Of a stretch of DNA of 64,000 nucleotides, positions 60,061 to 64,000 are shown one piece after another. The stretch is taken from positions 12,195,456 to 12,259,455 of the forward strand of contig CM043792.1 in NCBI GenBank assembly GCA_023974075.1, in the 5' to 3' direction. The DNA is from Chaenocephalus aceratus (taxonomy: Eukaryota; Chordata; Actinopteri; Perciformes; Channichthyidae). The position numbers were made by a program, and so were the translations under genes. The notes beneath the pieces were generated by a model. That model was not told where the DNA came from. It saw nothing but the letters and a program-made list of their open reading frames with translations, and made no database searches. The first letter of the stretch is position 1, and every line of letters starts with the position of its first letter.

Positions 60061-61399
60061 GACAGCGTGGGGACGAACACACTTTTCATTTTGCCATTTC
60101 AATTAGAATGAGCCTAACCCAATCTTGTATTATCACCAGCTGTACGGAGGACATACCAGATACACTCTGGAGCCTCGAAGATAACTGTGGAGTTTCTGTT
60201 TGCTGAGCTTGTTGGCCAAATTACACTTCAAACCGCCAAGGATCATCCAGTGTTCAGTCTGCCATGTTGAGACAAGATGGGCTGCACTGCAAATTAAAAT
60301 TGCTTTAGTAGCAATATATCTTAACATATATGAAAAAAGCAACCAGAAAAATACTTTATGAGTCTTCAACAGTTCAAATCTCCAGTGGCGTACAAAAGAA
60401 ACTGGAGACATGTTGCTTTTGCAGTGTTAATGGGTGAATTATTACATTGGCATTATTACTGTATATTACACTGGTGATTGCAGGCAATATCCTTGTGTTT
60501 CAGCAAAGACTTAACCACAGTACATACTGATTTTAGCTATTACTATTATTTAAAACAAATGTAAATGTATTTTTATTTTATTCTAAAATTGAGCCACTGT
60601 AACTTGGGAATAAATAACATATTATATTCTGGCATATGCATGCTGCAAATATGGATACAGATTTAATATAAATAACATTTCTTTAACTGTTGGCATTCAG
60701 TAGGTCTTCATTATTATAAATAATCAAGTGTGGTTTATTCCCATCTTGTTCTCAAATAACTCTGCATTCATGTTAATTATATATAACCAAATGCATGCAG
60801 AAATGGACCCTGAAATTGACTTGCAAACCTTACACGTGTAAGACATTTTGATAAGCTTGCCGAGTACAGTTAGCTTAACTTGCTTTTTCACTAAGCGGCC
60901 TGACGTCGGACTGTCAAACTTTGGCTACGGTTACATAAATTAACTGACAAAATTATTTGTATTAATTACTTTCTTTGTCTCTTGAGTTACCATGTCCATT
61001 GGGGGAGGTTACTTCCTGGTTCAGCAAAGGGCGAGCGCTGAGGACTCATAAATACTCCAAGGAGCCAATTGGGACAGATTGGGACAAACCACCTGCTTCC
61101 ATGTTAAAGGGGGGATTTGGGTTTTTGTCAGTGTCCTTTGTGTTTTCTGTTACTATTAATTATCCCTTAGTTTCAAGTTGGTTTGGCCAAGCCACTATAT
61201 AGGTTCCTTGGTTTTTCCTTGTAGCAGGTCAGTTTGTTGAGTTAACACCTGTTATGTTGATGCCATGTTTCTTTGAGGTATTTTCTGTTAACCTCTTTTA
61301 TAGGCCTAGTTATTAGAAGTTATTAATTATGATGTTTTCTGTGGACTTTCGAGTACATAAAAACATTAAACCACTTCTGTGTCCTCCTGTTGTTCATAC
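60061..61399. other. Non-coding interval
   Basis: The plus-strand stretch 60970-61380 has LTR-like or retroposon-like wording (TATATAGG, ATTAAACCACTTC) but no proven ends. No gene recognised. Confidence 0.4.
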
Positions 61400-61566
61400 C
61401 CCTCACTGTTTATTCATCATTCAATTCATTCTATATTGTATTCTGTAGATTGTGTACATTACTTTTCACTTTACTGCTTTTTGCACTCCTGGTTAGAAGC
61501 TAAACTGCATTTCGTTATCTCAGTACCTGTAATCTGTGCAATAACAATAAAGTTTAATCTTATCTT
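61400..61566 (+). mobile_element. LINE 3' tail
   Basis: It reads 'CTTTTTGCACTCCTGGTTAG', 'AAACTGCATTTCGTTATC' and ends in AATAAAGTTTAATCTTATCTT, a common teleost LINE 3' end. 5'-truncated. Confidence 0.6.
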
Positions 61567-62204
61567 GAGCAGGAACAAATGTATTTACTTAGTACATATC
61601 TGACATTAACGATTAAACACATTTGTGCATTCTTTATAAATACAAACTGGTCAAGCCCACTGACGGAAGTAGTTTTGCAAAGTAGTGGTTCTGTCTTTTA
61701 CATGTAGAATTCAACCCCCCTTGTATTGATTTGTTTTAAAATGAACAGACACTTGAGTCATTCATTTGTAGTGATTCCGCCATTGCAAACAGTCAAGCCG
61801 ACTCCGAGCTGTCTGACTTCAGGCAAGCTTTTTGAGACCTACCCCAGCTGCAATCGGCTATTCTCATCTACTTTCGAGGCGCCACAATAATAATACAAAT
61901 GATGGTTATTACCTTACTTTTGTCTATTTGTATTCCTCTGTGTTGCGTTTTTAAGGTGCAATGCCAAGACACATTCTTTGTATAAATCAGCACCACATTT
62001 GTAGTTCTTCCGGTTTGCAAAGACATAGGGTCTTAAAAATATATAAGTATATACAATATCTAGTATAGCCAAGCTATTAATTACACTGCATCAAGATTAT
62101 GTATATTAACACAAATATGTTGGTTTATATTAAAAAAAATATGTTGGTTTATTTAAGATATTTTAGCTATTCTAGAAATGGGGTTTTTCGGTTGGTTCTT
62201 GCTT

Positions 62205-62570
62205 TTTTGGTTACTGTGAAAATGTCTACAGTATTGTTGGTTACGAATATCTACAGTACATTGTTGGTTACTGTGAATATCTACAGTATTGTTGGTTACT
62301 GTGATTATCTACAGTACATTGTTGGTTTTGTGATCTTCTACAGTACATTGTTGGTTACTGTGAATGTCTACAGTATTGTTGGTTACTGTGAATATCTACA
62401 GTACATTGTTGGTTTTGTGATCTTCTACAGTACATTGTTGGTTACTGTGAATATCTACAGTGCATTGTTGGTTACTGTGATTATCTACAGTGCATTGTTG
62501 GTTACTGAGATTTTATACAGTTGGGACGTTACTACTGCTATTTCTACAGTAACTCCAGAGTTGCTGTAAT
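62205..62570. repeat. Minisatellite, units of about 25-30 bp
   Basis: About a dozen units of TCTACAGTACATTGTTGGTTACTGTGAAT-type sequence (long and short forms, the latter without ACAT). Unit lengths partly keep one frame open, which gives a spurious 156-residue frame. Confidence 0.92.
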
Positions 62571-62956
62571 TTTTGGTTGGAAACACGATATTGACTCATA
62601 TGTGAACTATTATTACATTTAAAGGATAAGTTGTTTGTTATACATGACACATATTGTGTGCAGTAGACAGTTGTATTCGTGCTTACAAGATCAGAATTCA
62701 GGTTTGGTAACAACAAGCTGTTAACAGTTAAGCCCAAAGCCTGTTTTTCAGGTCTCAGGCTCGAAAATGACATGCCCAGAACAAATGACTATATCTTCAC
62801 TTCTAAAAGGGGTACATTAATATCTTTGTTCTCAAAGCAATGGTAAACCTGTGAGTTTGATTGTAGAAAAGTCATAATCAATATAGATGTTTTTATTTTA
62901 AAGTAAATTCAGATTGAACATAGTAAAACAAATGTAAATTATAGTTTCCGTCATAG

Positions 62957-62982
62957 TAGTAGTAGTAGTAGTAGTAGAACCT
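62957..62982. repeat. (AGT)n short repeat at the end of a LINE tail
   Basis: AGTAGTAGT units directly before CCTTTATTTATCC, at the 3' edge of the antisense LINE. Confidence 0.85.
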
Positions 62983-63480
62983 TTATTTATCCAGGAAAAT
63001 CAATTAAGAACACATTCTTGTTTACAATGATGACCTGACAGGAGGCAAAGGCTTCCTGAGGGGATGGGGTCTGGGAGGGAAAAAAATAAAAAGACAGACT
63101 CCGGGCACTACAGAACACAGGAGACAACACAAACACATAGAGCAAAGATGACAGGCATAGCAGTTAAACATATAAAAACAATATTGCTGTGGTTCAATCA
63201 GTCATTAAAATCAGCATTAGGCAAAGCAGCTACATGTGTGTACCATGGTGTCAATAATAGTGACATTGAAGGTGTGGGGGGAGACAAAGGTTTTCATTTT
63301 CAACGTTTTTTGAATGACATTCCAGCTATCTGCTGCTGCACACTGAAAGGCGGAGCGGCCAAAGGATGTATGGGCTTTGGGGATCTTTAACAGGATGCTT
63401 GTAGCTGACCGGGTGTTGTGCTTCGGGGGTGGGCGGAGTTGCAGTAATTGTGTGAGGTAGAACGGGGTGAAAACCACCCT
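62983..63480 (-). mobile_element. LINE 3' end, minus strand (same type as 46905-47275)
   Basis: The minus-strand frame (63477-63217) reads HNTRSATSILLKIPKAHTSF, GRSAFQCAAADSWNVIQKTL and KMKTFVS. This is the C-terminal region of a LINE ORF2 with the typical G..AF..AA..WN..Q core. It ends in an A-rich/AGT tail. Confidence 0.8.
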
Positions 63481-64000
63481 TGAATTATGGGATTGGAGAC
63501 AAAAGCTTTAGGAATCCAGACTATAACATATAATAAGTACCCTGTATCAAGATTGATGCAAAACAAGTGACATTTGACCTTTTTAGAGAGATTTAGAAAA
63601 AGAAAACCCACCTATGGGGTCATTTGGGTGTATCTGCCATATGGAACCCATTGGTCGATGTTGGTGATTGACACCTCTTTTGAACCGTTAGAGCCAATAG
63701 AATCGAGAGGAAGTTCCTAAATCCATCTAAACATTACCATTGGTGAATGAGAGTGATGCGCAGCCAGCATGTCCAAAACCGGAAGCTCTCATACACAGTG
63801 ATGATACTTATACCATTGGAATCTGTGGAATCTCAGTTTATGATATGTTTGTGCAGATTCGATGAAGTATAACATATTTCTACCGTGAGTTAAGTGCGTT
63901 AGCACTCTTTTGCTTAGTGCTAATTCATACGCTTGGTGTTAGAGTTGTGTTTTGTTTCGGTAGAAATGGTTCATATCGTCAGTTAGCTGAGTTTCTTCCC
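63481..64000. other. Non-coding right end
   Basis: No gene, RNA or clear repeat recognised; sequence is cut by the window end. Confidence 0.4.

Noticed and set aside
60970..61380. Possible solo LTR
   Set aside because: TATA-like and terminal wording is suggestive, but no TG...CA ends with a target duplication could be found.
62099..62569. 156-residue plus-strand frame with repeated 'STLLVTVNIYS'
   Set aside because: It is the minisatellite; unit lengths partly divisible by three keep it open.

Overview
This window is vertebrate nuclear DNA, almost certainly from a ray-finned (teleost) fish. Its genes are split into many short exons with GT-AG introns. It is full of teleost-type dispersed repeats (L2-like LINEs, hAT elements, MITEs, Gypsy-type LTR elements, CA microsatellites), and its products read as clear orthologues of vertebrate proteins. 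There is no operon, phage or CRISPR array. The species cannot be fixed from sequence alone.

Layout. 1-3441 is a decayed L2-like LINE, broken by a hAT element that is itself broken by a solo LTR. 3640-4086 (minus) holds the first two coding exons of a cytosolic sulfotransferase. 5130-11110 (plus) is cdip1, a LITAF-domain membrane-associated protein. 11359-14476 (minus) is polr3k (RNA polymerase III subunit RPC11/RPC10). 15003-16762 (plus) is snrnp25 (U11/U12 snRNP 25 kDa), head-to-head with polr3k. 17957-19438 (plus) is a second, coiled-coil LITAF-domain gene. 21767-41905 (minus) is a myocardin-related transcription factor, best matched to MRTFB. I traced 14 coding exons for it; all splice phases agree and give about 880 codons. 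41906-64000 holds no protein gene that I can support and is mostly repeats.

The genes are housekeeping or signalling genes that do not form one pathway: sulfation (SULT), endosome/lysosome membrane and death signalling (two LITAF-domain proteins), Pol III transcription (polr3k), minor-spliceosome splicing (snrnp25), and actin-MAL-SRF transcription (mrtfb). A LITAF-family gene beside an MRTF gene recalls the human LITAF-MRTFB neighbourhood on 16p13, which supports the B-type name.

The unusual material is in the mobile elements: (i) an LTR element in an mrtfb intron with a SCAN-like gag and, just before its 3' LTR, a fragment that reads like the SSRP1 HMG box with its middle missing; its end lies 10 bases from an mrtfb splice donor; (ii) a triple nest at 56682-60052 (hAT, then a MITE, then a 1.86-kb insertion carrying a decayed THAP domain); (iii) another triple nest at the left edge; (iv) two nearly identical 1.24-kb hAT copies 8.3 kb apart, each with a perfect 8-bp target duplication. 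No wholly new biological system is demonstrated; the SSRP1-like capture and the THAP-bearing insertion are the best candidates for follow-up.
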